A stretch of 64,000 nt of DNA. Source: Exiguobacterium sp. Leaf196 (GTDB lineage: Bacteria > Bacillota > Bacilli > Exiguobacteriales > Exiguobacteriaceae). The position numbers were made by a program, and so were the translations under genes. The notes under the pieces are model-generated. The model ran no database searches. It was given only the letters and a program-made list of their open reading frames with translations, and was not told the DNA's origin. Location of the stretch: the NCBI RefSeq assembly GCF_001423965.1, contig NZ_LMPV01000001.1:1005908-1069907 (forward strand), given 5' to 3'. This document shows, piece after piece, positions 46,691 through 54,832 of the stretch (positions within the stretch are counted from its first letter, which is position 1; every line of letters starts with the position of its first letter).

Positions 46691-47434
46691 ATGACAAAAC
46701 GATCGATTGCCATCGTGACCGGTGCCAGTCAGACACGCGACATCGGAGCTGCAATCTGCCGCCAACTTGTCTCTTCCGGACATGACCTGGTCTTTACTTA
46801 TTTTAAAGCAACAGCGGATTGGGCGGCTAGTTTTACAACCGAACTCGAAAATCAAGGTGCCCGAGTCCTTGCGATTGAACTTGATTTAAGTCAATCAGAT
46901 GCTGCTGACGAGTTATTCGCACGCATAGAAGATGTTGGAGCACCAAGCATCCTGATCAATAACGCTGCTCATTCGACAATGACAGATTGGCAAACGCTCG
47001 ATGCAGCAAGCCTCGACCAACACTATGCCGTTAATCTCCGGGCACCGCTATTACTCGCGACACGTTTTACAAAGCGATTTGCTGAAGCACATCTAACTTC
47101 CGGTCGTATCATCCAATTGACGTCCGGACAAGATCTCGGTCCAATGCCTGACGAGATTGCGTACGCTACTACGAAAGGTGCATTGTCAACATTTACGAAA
47201 ACGTATGCGGCAGCCGTAGCACCGCTTGGTATCACCGTTAATGCCATCAATCCGGGTCCGACTGACTCGACTTGGATGGATGAAGCAACACGGACAGCGC
47301 TTAAACCTAGTTTTCCATTTGGGCGAATCGGTGCGCCGGAAGACGTTGCACGATTGATTCAATTCCTCGTTAGTCCAGACGGTGGCTGGGTGACCGGACA
47401 AGTCATTCATTCCGAAGGCGGATTCGAACGCTAA
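46691..47434 (+). CDS. SDR-family oxidoreductase, 3-oxoacyl reductase-like
   Basis: A 247-residue short-chain dehydrogenase. The cofactor region is VTGASQTRDIGAAICRQLVS, with an insertion (QTRD) that changes the usual GxxxGxG to a SDR-variant loop. It then has NNAAHSTM, catalytic Ser in IIQLTSGQDLG and Tyr/Lys in YATTKGAL. The C-terminal part ends VTGQVIHSEGGF. AAAAGGAGCATATAT precedes ATG. Bacillales homologues are annotated as 3-ketoacyl-ACP reductase-like. Single-gene unit. Confidence 0.88.
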   Translation: MTKRSIAIVTGASQTRDIGAAICRQLVSSGHDLVFTYFKATADWAASFTTELENQGARVLAIELDLSQSDAADELFARIEDVGAPSILINNAAHSTMTDWQTLDAASLDQHYAVNLRAPLLLATRFTKRFAEAHLTSGRIIQLTSGQDLGPMPDEIAYATTKGALSTFTKTYAAAVAPLGITVNAINPGPTDSTWMDEATRTALKPSFPFGRIGAPEDVARLIQFLVSPDGGWVTGQVIHSEGGFER

Positions 47435-47447
47435 ACGTGTAGCATGC

Positions 47448-47487
47448 AAAAACATCCCTCTGACGTCAAAATCAGAAGGATGTTTTT
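47448..47487. terminator. bidirectional intrinsic terminator
   Basis: AAAAACATCC with CTCTGA and complementary TCAGAAGGATGTTTTT (47472-47487) form a stem with T runs on both strands, between convergent SDR and NUDIX genes. Confidence 0.78.
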
Positions 47488-47489
47488 CA

Positions 47490-47948
47490 TTATCGAAAGA
47501 CCGGACCCATTTCCGTCAAAAAATCGTTCCAGGCGACTTGATGCAAGTCGCTATAGAGTTCTGGCATCTGGTCTCTTTCAAAAAAGGCAATGTCCAATGA
47601 TTCATTGGAGTCGATCGTTAACTGTCCTCCATTGACTTGGCAAACAAAAAAATGAACGATTGGTTGGGCGACATCCCCATTCGGATAAATCTCTTCGTAC
47701 TGCGAATAAACACCACTCAAACGTTCAATCGCGACATGAATTCCGGTCTCTTCGAAAATCTCACGCTTGGCTGCTTCGACAATCGACTCTCCGAGTTCCA
47801 GTGCGCCGCCGGGAAAGCCCCACGCTTGTTGCTCCCGCCGTTTTTGTAGAAGAATGCGTCCCTCTTCGTCGAAGACGATGCCACCTGCAAAGTTCAACAT
47901 CACTTTTTCCTGACCGACCTTACTGCGGAGAAAACGTATATAGTCCAT
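47490..47948 (-). CDS. NUDIX hydrolase
   Basis: A 152-residue NUDIX protein. QQAWGFPGGALELGES leads into the box, which continues IVEAAKREIFEETGIHV with all catalytic Glu/Arg residues. The start is MDYIRFLRSKVGQEKVML, common in Bacillus YtkD/MutT-like NUDIX proteins. ATG lies inside the 3' end of the hydrolase gene (overlap 29 bases) with AAGGGGCGACAG upstream. Last gene of a four-gene operon (from 49228). The substrate is unknown. Confidence 0.88.
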   Translation of the reverse strand: MDYIRFLRSKVGQEKVMLNFAGGIVFDEEGRILLQKRREQQAWGFPGGALELGESIVEAAKREIFEETGIHVAIERLSGVYSQYEEIYPNGDVAQPIVHFFVCQVNGGQLTIDSNESLDIAFFERDQMPELYSDLHQVAWNDFLTEMGPVFR

Positions 47949-48645
47949 CTGTCGCCCCTTGAAGTTTGACTTGCTTCACCCAGACAATCAGTTGTTCGAT
48001 CATCGCCTCCGTCACAGTATGATTCACACCCGGAAAAACACATAATTCAGTCGTTTGCGTCATACCTGCTTGAACTGCTGTTACGTGATAGTACTGCTGG
48101 ATTGATAGTGGAATAATGTCATCAGCATCCCCGTGCAGGAGCAAACGCGGACGCTCATCCATCACATCGATCGGATCGATCTTCCATGGTACATCTGTTT
48201 CTTTGATAGCAGGTCGTCCGTCGCGCGTGCGGAATTGATGCTCCGCTTCAAGAAAGGCACCGCCCCCATTGATCGCAATGAGAGCTTTAATCGGCAAATG
48301 CGCCATGATTCCGTGGGCAATGAACCCACCCATCGAGACGCCGATCGCGATCACATCTGAAACATGCCAGCCTGATTGTTCGATGATAGCTGTCGCTTCC
48401 TTGATCGATTGTTCAACGACCGTCCAAAAATAGGTCGTCGATACTTCTGGATCAAACGGATGATCAAACGGTTCACGTTGATCGTGTCGAATAAGTTCCG
48501 GGATAAAGACATCGAACCCTTCTTCAGATAATTGTCGTGCAAACTCTAGATAAGAAACAGCCGTACCGCCCCAACCATGGTAGAGTAGAATGGCTCCTGT
48601 TGGGTGAGAGGAGCGGACGCTATGGACATGAAAATCAAGCTTCAT
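47920..48645 (-). CDS. alpha/beta hydrolase (prolyl oligopeptidase-like)
   Basis: A 241-residue alpha/beta-hydrolase. GAILLYHGWGGTAVSYLEFA holds the oxyanion HGWGG. The nucleophile Ser is in AIGVSMGGFIAHGIM, the acid in LLLHGDADDIIPL and the catalytic His in FPGVNHTVTE. There is no signal peptide, so it is a cytoplasmic esterase or peptidase. AGGAGAAGCTAAAA precedes ATG, which lies within the end of the RDD gene (11-base overlap). Resembles YitV-type hydrolases of B. subtilis; substrate unknown. Confidence 0.88.
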   Translation of the reverse strand: MKLDFHVHSVRSSHPTGAILLYHGWGGTAVSYLEFARQLSEEGFDVFIPELIRHDQREPFDHPFDPEVSTTYFWTVVEQSIKEATAIIEQSGWHVSDVIAIGVSMGGFIAHGIMAHLPIKALIAINGGGAFLEAEHQFRTRDGRPAIKETDVPWKIDPIDVMDERPRLLLHGDADDIIPLSIQQYYHVTAVQAGMTQTTELCVFPGVNHTVTEAMIEQLIVWVKQVKLQGATDGLYTFSPQ

Positions 48646-49048
48646 TTTTTAGCTTCTCCTGGTTCAAGTGGACGATCGTTCTCGCAAAGTCATCTTCCGG
48701 TAATCGTTGTCCGTTCTCGAGAAACGGTTTCCAGTACGGTCGAATCTTAAACAACGAGACCGTATCGCGATAAACTGTTCGACGGACGATTTGTTTCGTC
48801 GTCAACGGCAATCCGTTCTCGCTCTCGACCTGAATACCACAGATCTGACCACCAATCGTTTTTCCATTCAACAGTTTTAATTGCGCGACTTCTCCTAGAA
48901 AACTGATCGTCGGTTGTGTCACGACGGCGTGAACGACTTCTGACTTCACACGTCGTAATACCGTTTTTTCGATGACGACGGAAAGTCCGAGATAGACAGC
49001 CTGGTTGATGATATACGCACCGATTCGTCGTTTTGTTGTTGAGTGCAT
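48635..49048 (-). CDS. RDD-family membrane protein
   Basis: A 137-residue protein starting MHSTTKRRIGAYIINQAVYL, with the second RDD hallmark LLNGKTIGGQICGIQVESEN followed by LPLTTKQIVRRTVYRD. Two hydrophobic segments are short. The family is a membrane protein group linked to Na+ or osmotic tolerance in some cases, with no firm function. AAGGAGGATCATCC precedes ATG. Second gene of the operon, 12 bases after the small membrane gene. Confidence 0.72.
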   Translation of the reverse strand: MHSTTKRRIGAYIINQAVYLGLSVVIEKTVLRRVKSEVVHAVVTQPTISFLGEVAQLKLLNGKTIGGQICGIQVESENGLPLTTKQIVRRTVYRDTVSLFKIRPYWKPFLENGQRLPEDDFARTIVHLNQEKLKNEA

Positions 49049-49060
49049 GGATGATCCTCC

Positions 49061-49228
49061 TTATACGTTAAAATAGACGACAGCGCCGAGTGCACTGACA
49101 GCAATCAAATAAAAGACGATCGCGAGTCGTTTGTTTGCGGTAGAGATATCCTTTCGGACAAGGATTTTACTGTACCGAAACGTCAAGAATGCGAACACGA
49201 GCAAAGCCAAAATCAATAATGGTTCCAT
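49061..49228 (-). CDS. 55-residue membrane protein
   Basis: A short gene: ATG 49228 preceded by GGGGGAGG, ending TAA at 49061. It encodes MEPLLILALLVFAFLTFRYS, a basic middle (KILVRKDISTANKRL) and AIVFYLIAVSALGAVVYF, that is, two membrane helices with a positive cytoplasmic loop. It is the first gene of an operon with the RDD protein, hydrolase and NUDIX genes. The good ribosome site and tight spacing (12 bases) argue that it is real. No family assigned. Confidence 0.7.
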   Translation of the reverse strand: MEPLLILALLVFAFLTFRYSKILVRKDISTANKRLAIVFYLIAVSALGAVVYFNV

Positions 49229-49350
49229 TCGACCTCCCCCTTCCCTTACTTATTCTACCTCATTTCTGGTTTCGAATTGTTATATTTTACAAGTAAAGTG
49301 GTATATGCTTAATTTATATGTAATCAATCCAATAATGAAATGAGGTTCAT

Positions 49351-50277
49351 ATGTTGAACACTACAACGATCTGCTGTCTTGTGGAGCCGAAGACGCCCGG
49401 TTATCTCGTTCGGGAACTGCCGCCGCTCGGCATCCATGACGTCCACGTCCGCACTCTAGCCGGTGCCATTAGTATCGGCGCCGAACTTCCGCAATGGCTA
49501 GAACAAGACATGACTGAAACCAGCTATAACTATCCGCTCGAGACCGGATATGAAAGTTATGGGGAAGTGCTTGCTGTTGGTGAAGCGGTCCAAACCGTCA
49601 AACCCGGTGATCGGGTCGTCGGCTTCTATGGTCATTAAGATCAAGCGGTCGTACCTGAGTCGAAGGTCATTTTGGTTCCTGCTTATGTCTCACCACGTGA
49701 AGCTTTGCTACTGATTCTATCTTGTGACGCGGCAAAAGGCGTCCGAAAACTGACATTGACGCCCGACGCGAGAGTCTTAGTTACTGGAATGGGTACGATC
49801 GGTTGGTTGACGGTACATTACTTACGGCATTACGTTAACGTTCGCCAGATAGATATCATCGAGCCGCTCGCCTCCCGAGCTGAATTAGCACGTCAATTAG
49901 GGGCACACATCGTCACGCCGGATTCAGACACGTATGACGCCGCCATCGAATGTTCCGGGCGTCAAGCGGCCTTTGCCGAACTTCAATCCGCTGTCCGTCC
50001 TCATGGTGCAATCTGCGTCTTATCGGACGGCAACCGTGAATCTTTGACGTTGACGCCCGCGTTTCACGCAAAGGAACTTCAGATCATTGCATCGAGTGAC
50101 GGTTGGAGCTACCATATGCACGCAGACTGGCTTTTTTCCAACGATCGTCACGCGACATTACCTGCTTTGTTCGAACAAGAAACTTCGTTTTCGGAGCTCG
50201 CCAACTGCTTCGCTGCCTTAATGGCATCGACCGATCTCCCGATCAAAGTCTTCGTTGATTATGAGCAGACGAGCTGA
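49351..50277 (+). pseudogene. zinc-binding alcohol dehydrogenase-like gene with in-frame TAA
   Basis: From ATG 49351 (GAGGTTC upstream) the frame reads an MDR-type N-terminus (AGAISIGAELPQWLEQDM, ETGYESYGEVLAVGEAVQTV, PGDRVVGFYGH). It meets TAA at 49636-49638, then continues in the same frame DQAVVPESKVILVPAYVSPR to a TGA at 50275-50277. The second part has the Rossmann motif VTGMGTIGWLTVHYL and SDGNRESLTLTPAFH. A full product would be 308 residues. One stop separates it from an intact reading frame; the codon expected there would be Tyr, Arg or Lys. The zinc-ligand Cys/His pattern of classical ADHs is absent, as in 2-desacetyl-2-hydroxyethyl bacteriochlorophyllide-dehydrogenase-like relatives. 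Confidence 0.82.
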
Positions 50278-50855
50278 ACACCGTTCGGATCCGTGCCTGC
50301 TAGCGATACGTCGGAAAAGACTGCTTCTTGCAAGACGGTCTTCTCCCCGCGGACGGTTTGGATTTGCGGAACCGGTTGATCGAACAGTTTCGCTAAATCC
50401 GCCTCTAATCCTTCGAGCGGCGTCGCTAGGATCAGACGCTCAAGTGTCGTTCCATCAGTATCCGCAATCGCATCTTCATGGATTTGCAGTTCAATCCGTA
50501 ATCCGTATGGTGTCTGCAAGAACGTCCGACGCTCATTCGGTTGGACTGTAAACGAAAGTGTTTCTGCACGGTCAAGGATCATTTGCAAGTCATCTGATTG
50601 AATCAAAAATCCGATGTGGTCGAAGCGAATGACCTTCCCGTACCCGATAGTCACGTTCACTGCCCCGCGTTTCATTTCAATGATCCGAAACACAATCTTA
50701 TCCGTTCGAAAATCGTTCCATGTCAGAGGTGGATTAAACGAAGAAAATTCTCCATTTTTCTTCCCAATGCGCTGGGAAACGTGAAATCCGCGTGCTGTGT
50801 ACCAGGCTTCTGTTTCCTCCAAATGTGGTGTCCAAATATGGTAGTGAAATAGCAT
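50259..50855 (-). CDS. VOC-family two-domain protein (CppA-like)
   Basis: A 198-residue protein with an N-terminal VOC domain starting MLFHYHIWTPHLEETEAWYT, with IRFDHIGFLIQ at its second half and YGLRIELQIHED closing it. The remaining ~70 residues (LERLILATPLEGLEADLAKL, then a short SLAGTDPNGVQLV) resemble the CppA C-terminal domain. ATG follows the upstream gene stop with no gap, with AAGGAGTGTATGTAA upstream, and the 3' end overlaps the broken dehydrogenase by 19 bases. Function unknown. Confidence 0.8.
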   Translation of the reverse strand: MLFHYHIWTPHLEETEAWYTARGFHVSQRIGKKNGEFSSFNPPLTWNDFRTDKIVFRIIEMKRGAVNVTIGYGKVIRFDHIGFLIQSDDLQMILDRAETLSFTVQPNERRTFLQTPYGLRIELQIHEDAIADTDGTTLERLILATPLEGLEADLAKLFDQPVPQIQTVRGEKTVLQEAVFSDVSLAGTDPNGVQLVCS

Positions 50856-51587
50856 TTACATACACTCCTTATACTTGTTCCAATCGTTCCATGTCATCAC
50901 TACAACTTGGTTCGATTCATTTAAATATTGTCTTAATAGCGGAAGATGCGCAGCACCGTACAAACAGACGATTCGCTCGGTCGTCTGGGCAAGTTGCAGT
51001 AGACGATCGGCAATCTTTTGATTACGGGCATGCCAGTAGCATTCGATCCAAATCCGCCCGTTTTCCAGCTGTTCGATTTGATCGTAGACCTTAGCGGACG
51101 CTGCAATCGTCTCTTCAGCGTGCAATCGATCGAGCCATTCGGAAAAGGATAACTGCTCCATCGCGTTCTCTAACTGTTCAGTCCGCTTCATCTCAGCAGT
51201 GACGATTGTCTCGAAAGCTTCCGGATGATGTGAACGGACTATTCCTAAATCCGGTACGCCTGGTACGATTTCGTTCCAATCGATTCCATGCAACTGTGCT
51301 AATCCTGCCATCCGGGCTAGGCGAAAGCCGATTTGTTGCCGTTCATTAGCGGTTAAATCACTCTCGTGTTGATAGGTGTCATATGTATGTTGCAGGTCAC
51401 TTATGCGTTCAGGTGACGTTTCAAGAGCAATGCAAGTCGGTTGAAATCTGTTCAATCGAACGACGACTTCCTTGATTTCCTGTTGCCGTCTCTCTGATGC
51501 GACATCAAAAATTACTGGACGAATCAGATCACCATTTGCCGGTCGATCAAGATGGAACATGCCTAACAGTAAAATCTGGGGCTTCAT
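50856..51587 (-). CDS. DUF5694-type protein
   Basis: A 243-residue soluble protein with start MKPQILLLGMFHLDRPANGD, followed by VVRLNRFQPTCIALETSPER and a late CLYGAAHLPLLRQYL. The GxxH...E...GxxH pattern is the one seen in DUF5694 and TraB/TIKI-like hydrolase folds. GGAGGAATGTAG precedes ATG. It is coupled to the VOC gene downstream (stop and start adjacent). Members are of unknown function; a metal-dependent hydrolase is plausible. Confidence 0.78.
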   Translation of the reverse strand: MKPQILLLGMFHLDRPANGDLIRPVIFDVASERRQQEIKEVVVRLNRFQPTCIALETSPERISDLQHTYDTYQHESDLTANERQQIGFRLARMAGLAQLHGIDWNEIVPGVPDLGIVRSHHPEAFETIVTAEMKRTEQLENAMEQLSFSEWLDRLHAEETIAASAKVYDQIEQLENGRIWIECYWHARNQKIADRLLQLAQTTERIVCLYGAAHLPLLRQYLNESNQVVVMTWNDWNKYKECM

Positions 51588-51696
51588 CTACATTCCTCCT
51601 TTTCCTGATTTTACCTTATATTTGGTAAAGGAAGCGACCTTTACCTATTATGAATTTACGTTACCATTCAACAAATACTCATATAAGGAGGTTCCG

Positions 51697-52050
51697 ATGA
51701 AAAGGATATTCGTCATTGTGTTCATTGGATTTTTATGCGGATGCAATCAAACCGGTATAGAGGATGAAACTAGTTATGCCATGATCGTCATTGTGAACAA
51801 TAAAGAATATAACGGAACAGAAGCTGAATTGGACGCATCTAAACAACAAGGAGAAAAAATTAGTACGATACTAAAGAAAACAAAAACATACGAAATGCCC
51901 CAAGCGAACAGTCAATCGAATCTCTTTTCAGTCGGATCCACCATCTATGCTGTTAAAGGAACAGAAGATTTCATCATCGTAAAAGACAAAGAAAATAAAA
52001 AATGGCTTTTACAAAAGGTAAGGGATATCGAAAAAAATCTAAATCAATGA
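51697..52050 (+). CDS. small lipoprotein, unknown
   Basis: A 117-residue lipoprotein with signal MKRIFVIVFIGFLCGCNQ; lipobox LCGC gives Cys16 as the modified residue. The mature part reads MIVIVNNKEYNGTEAELDAS and later FSVGSTIYAVKGTEDFIIVK, a beta-rich pattern seen in several Bacillales small lipoproteins. AAGGAGGTTCCG precedes ATG 51697. It is followed by the structured region at 52151-52377, which may end its transcript. Confidence 0.78.
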   Translation: MKRIFVIVFIGFLCGCNQTGIEDETSYAMIVIVNNKEYNGTEAELDASKQQGEKISTILKKTKTYEMPQANSQSNLFSVGSTIYAVKGTEDFIIVKDKENKKWLLQKVRDIEKNLNQ

Positions 52051-52150
52051 GGCACTTTAACATTTTTAACGTGGTACATCTTTAGAAATACTATCAGCGG
52101 AGATGTTTTTTACTTTTACACGAGGTATGGTGAGAAGAAATTAGAAAGGG

Positions 52151-52377
52151 GCTGACTCAAAAGTCAGTCTCTACAAAGATAAGGGTGGTAAAATAATGAT
52201 CTGCCACTCTTATCTCATAACAAAAAGAATGACCCGTTTCACGCAACTCTTATAGGAAAAAGCGCATCTTTGCGCTGTCAGAGACAAACAAGACCCGCTT
52301 TCCTGCTTGAATGAAACAGGAAAACTGGCTCGTGTCTCGCCTGAAGACAGGGCGTGAAAAGACACGTCATTCTTTTT
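52151..52377. repeat. highly structured intergenic element
   Basis: A 346-base gene-free stretch (52051-52396) carries nested inverted repeats: TGACT/AGTCA (52153-52166), GATAAG-GTGG with complement (52178-52214), and a long outer stem AAAAAGAATGAC (52222-52233) with GTCATTCTTTTT (52366-52377), backed by CACGC/GCGTG (52240-52244/52352-52356). Inside are AGCGCA/TGCGCT (52261-52276), GAGACA/TGTCTC (52281-52286/52333-52338), TTCCTG/CAGGAA (52300-52322) and CGCCTG/CAGGGCG (52338-52354). The outer stem gives A and T tracts on both strands, so it could terminate transcription both ways. A structured RNA or a palindromic miniature element (MITE-like) would also fit. Confidence 0.6.
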
Positions 52378-52396
52378 TTGGGTCAACCTCTTTCTT

Positions 52397-53748
52397 TTAT
52401 CCTGTTAAGCTTGATTTAATGAGCAAAATCTTTCCGCTTTCCTCAGCATCGATATATGAAACGGCTTGGACATCAAGTTTGATATCACGACCAAATAAAC
52501 GGTACAGACGCTCCATCAGAAGGTGTTCGTCTGATTGACTGAATCGCTCCGCGTCAGGAACGTAGTAGATCGATACGCTATCCGGCGTCGATTGGACATA
52601 TTGAATACGCTCGATATTGTTTGATAAATGTTTGATGATACTCGACAGTTGCGCTTCAAAAATCTTTTGACCATCCGGTTTTTGGATGAATGCCCGCCCC
52701 CTTCCGTCAATTGATTCGATGATTGGTCCCGGGTGACCACAGGAACAGGTGCGCTGACTGAGCGTCATCCGATCTCCGACCCGGTAGCGAACGAGGGGAG
52801 TGCCGTGTGCATCAAAACTCGTCACGAGAATCTCCCCGTCTGTATCGAGTTCGATGATCCCCATCTCATGATGCAGATGTTTTTGACCAAGTCGACATTC
52901 CGAGACGATTGGTGCTCCTTCAGACGATGCATATTGATCAAAAACTGGTCCATGAAACACTTCTTCGATGACCTGGCGCTCTTCCGCTTCGATTCGTTCA
53001 GCCGTTGGAAAAATAGCAATCGGTTGACACGTCAAGCGTTTCCCTTCTCGCTTCGCAAACCGGGCGAGTTCAATCATCGCTGACAGAAGACCATCGATTG
53101 TTTCTGGTTGAAAACATTCGATGGCTTCAAGATACGCTGCCATCGTCCGCGGGGATAATCGTTTTACCGTGAATAAGAGTTGATTCGCCGCTCGATTCAT
53201 CCGCCAGTAGGCGTCCGTCTGTTGACGCTCGGGTACGAGATCCTGTGCCGTAAAGCTGATCCGTCGCATGCCATGGTAGACACCGTGGGTCGCTTAAAAT
53301 AATCCAGATGGGCCATTCGAATTTGCATATCCGGTATCGTATATCGCACTTGCAGTGATGTGCCTGTTGTTCCGCCCGTTTTCCCTATAACTGGCGCAAC
53401 AATATCTGTTTGAATGTCCTCCATGTGCGTTTGTAATATTTCTTTTGACAGTACCGGAATATGTTTTAGTTCGGATAGGTCCTTTAACGGTAAAAGAATG
53501 CCATGCAAAATGAAGAGCTGACGATAATAGGAACTGTGTTCAATGCAAAAGCGAAGGAAGTCATTTAAACGGTCAAGTTGTTCCGCTTTGACGTCGATCG
53601 TCGACTGTTCTCGTTCGAGGAGCATCCGAAACCGTTCTTGATAGACCGGTCCATAACGTTCGCGATGCAATTGATACCCATAGAGGGTTGTGAAGAGGTG
53701 CTGGAGAAATAGAGGAGAGCGATTGTAGATCTGCTCTTTGATACCCAT
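52397..53748 (-). pseudogene. PaaK/CapK-like adenylate-forming ligase with frameshift
   Basis: ATG 53748 (AAAGGACGTGATGAC upstream) opens a frame reading MGIKEQIYNRSPLFLQHL up to AHLDYFK, then goes out of frame near 53297. The continuation THGVYHGMRRISFTAQDLVP lies in another frame and runs to 52397. The intact neighbour at 54831-56180 has AHLDFFKWTHGVDQGMRRAS at this place, so a single base loss in the Trp codon is the likely cause. The rest keeps family motifs: GKTGGTTG, SSEGAPIVSEC, LVRYRVGDRMTLS. It would encode a ligase of about 450 residues activating an acyl or aryl acid with ATP. Confidence 0.85.
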
Positions 53749-53920
53749 GTCATCACGTCCTTTCACAAGGGAAGTAACGGTTTCGATGTCTCTACGATAG
53801 CCTATGTACCTGACAAGAATATGACAAATACAAGGGAACATGCATCCTGACAAATTGATATCACCTTGGACAGGTCCGATGATCAACGCTCTACTATACT
53901 GAAAACAAGGAGGTGACAAG

Positions 53921-54775
53921 ATGTGGCTCGAATCGATTCAACGCGTCATTGACTATATCGAAGATCATTTAGAAGACTCGCTTGATCTCAACGTTTTGAC
54001 AAGCGTGGCTCAGATGCAGGCATATCCTTTACAACGAACGTTTTCCTTACTTGCGATGATGACCTTACCGGAATACATCAGAGGGCGACGTCTGACGCTT
54101 GCTGCGCAACAATTGACACAGACGGATGAAAAAATCATCGATCTCGCCTTACGTTTTGGTTATGAGACACCGGAAGCTTTCACAAAAGCTTTCAAACGTC
54201 AGCATGGTTGTTCCCCGACGTTGATGCGAAACGAGCGACGTCGGGTTCACGCCTATAACCGCCTGAGCATTCAGGTGACTTTGAAGGGACTGGATCAAAT
54301 GGATTATCAACTCATCGAACGGCCTGCTTTACAGATTTCAGGATGGCGAAAACATTTTCCTACGCAAGATGGTGCCCAACAGCAACTGATTCCATTGTTT
54401 TGGAATGATGTGAATCATTCCGGTCAAGATGCTACCTTGTTCAAACAAAATGACGGTCAGATTGATGGTGTGATTGGTGTCTGCTCCAATTTCACCGAAG
54501 CATCGATGGATTATTGGATCGCGACGACGACAACTGAAGTCCTGCCTGGTCAGGAAACGATGACGATTCCGGCGAGTCTTTGGGCGACGTTCCCAGTTGT
54601 CGGTCCGATGCCGCACGCCATTCAAGAGATGTGGCACCGCATCTACCAAGAATGGCTTCCGTCACATGGTTATGAGCCGTTACCTCATGCAGAACTCGAA
54701 GTCTATTCGGTAGGCGACCCGTCTGCCGCCGATTATCAATCTGCCATCTGGATTCCGGTGCGTCCGCGCGACTGA
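53921..54775 (+). CDS. AraC-family regulator with GyrI-like effector domain
   Basis: A 284-residue regulator. The N-terminal AraC double HTH spans residues 1-105 (LTSVAQMQAYPLQRTFSL, then LALRFGYETPEAFTKAFKRQ and GCSPTLMRNERR). A GyrI-like (SOUL/BmrR-type) small-molecule-binding domain follows, with WRKHFPTQDG, GVCSNFTEA and closing AELEVYSVGDP. AAGGAGGTGACAAG precedes ATG. It is divergent from the frameshifted ligase and convergent with the intact ligase, lying exactly between the two paralogues. Homologues of this domain order are Rob/YdeE-like multidrug sensors. Confidence 0.9.
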   Translation: MWLESIQRVIDYIEDHLEDSLDLNVLTSVAQMQAYPLQRTFSLLAMMTLPEYIRGRRLTLAAQQLTQTDEKIIDLALRFGYETPEAFTKAFKRQHGCSPTLMRNERRRVHAYNRLSIQVTLKGLDQMDYQLIERPALQISGWRKHFPTQDGAQQQLIPLFWNDVNHSGQDATLFKQNDGQIDGVIGVCSNFTEASMDYWIATTTTEVLPGQETMTIPASLWATFPVVGPMPHAIQEMWHRIYQEWLPSHGYEPLPHAELEVYSVGDPSAADYQSAIWIPVRPRD

Positions 54776-54784
54776 TGGTTTCAG

Positions 54785-54832
54785 GACATACGAAAAGGCG
54801 AGATCATCGGTGATCTCACCTTTTCGTATGTC
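54785..54832. terminator. strong bidirectional terminator
   Basis: Near-perfect arms of about 22 bases (GACATACGAAAAGG... and complement) with a tetraloop-sized loop, between the convergent AraC and ligase genes. Confidence 0.85.

Noticed and set aside
50259-50277. Overlap of a VOC gene with the broken dehydrogenase as evidence of mis-annotation
   Set aside because: Convergent overlaps of 10-20 bases occur elsewhere in this window (9047-9058, 12876-12888), so it is ordinary.
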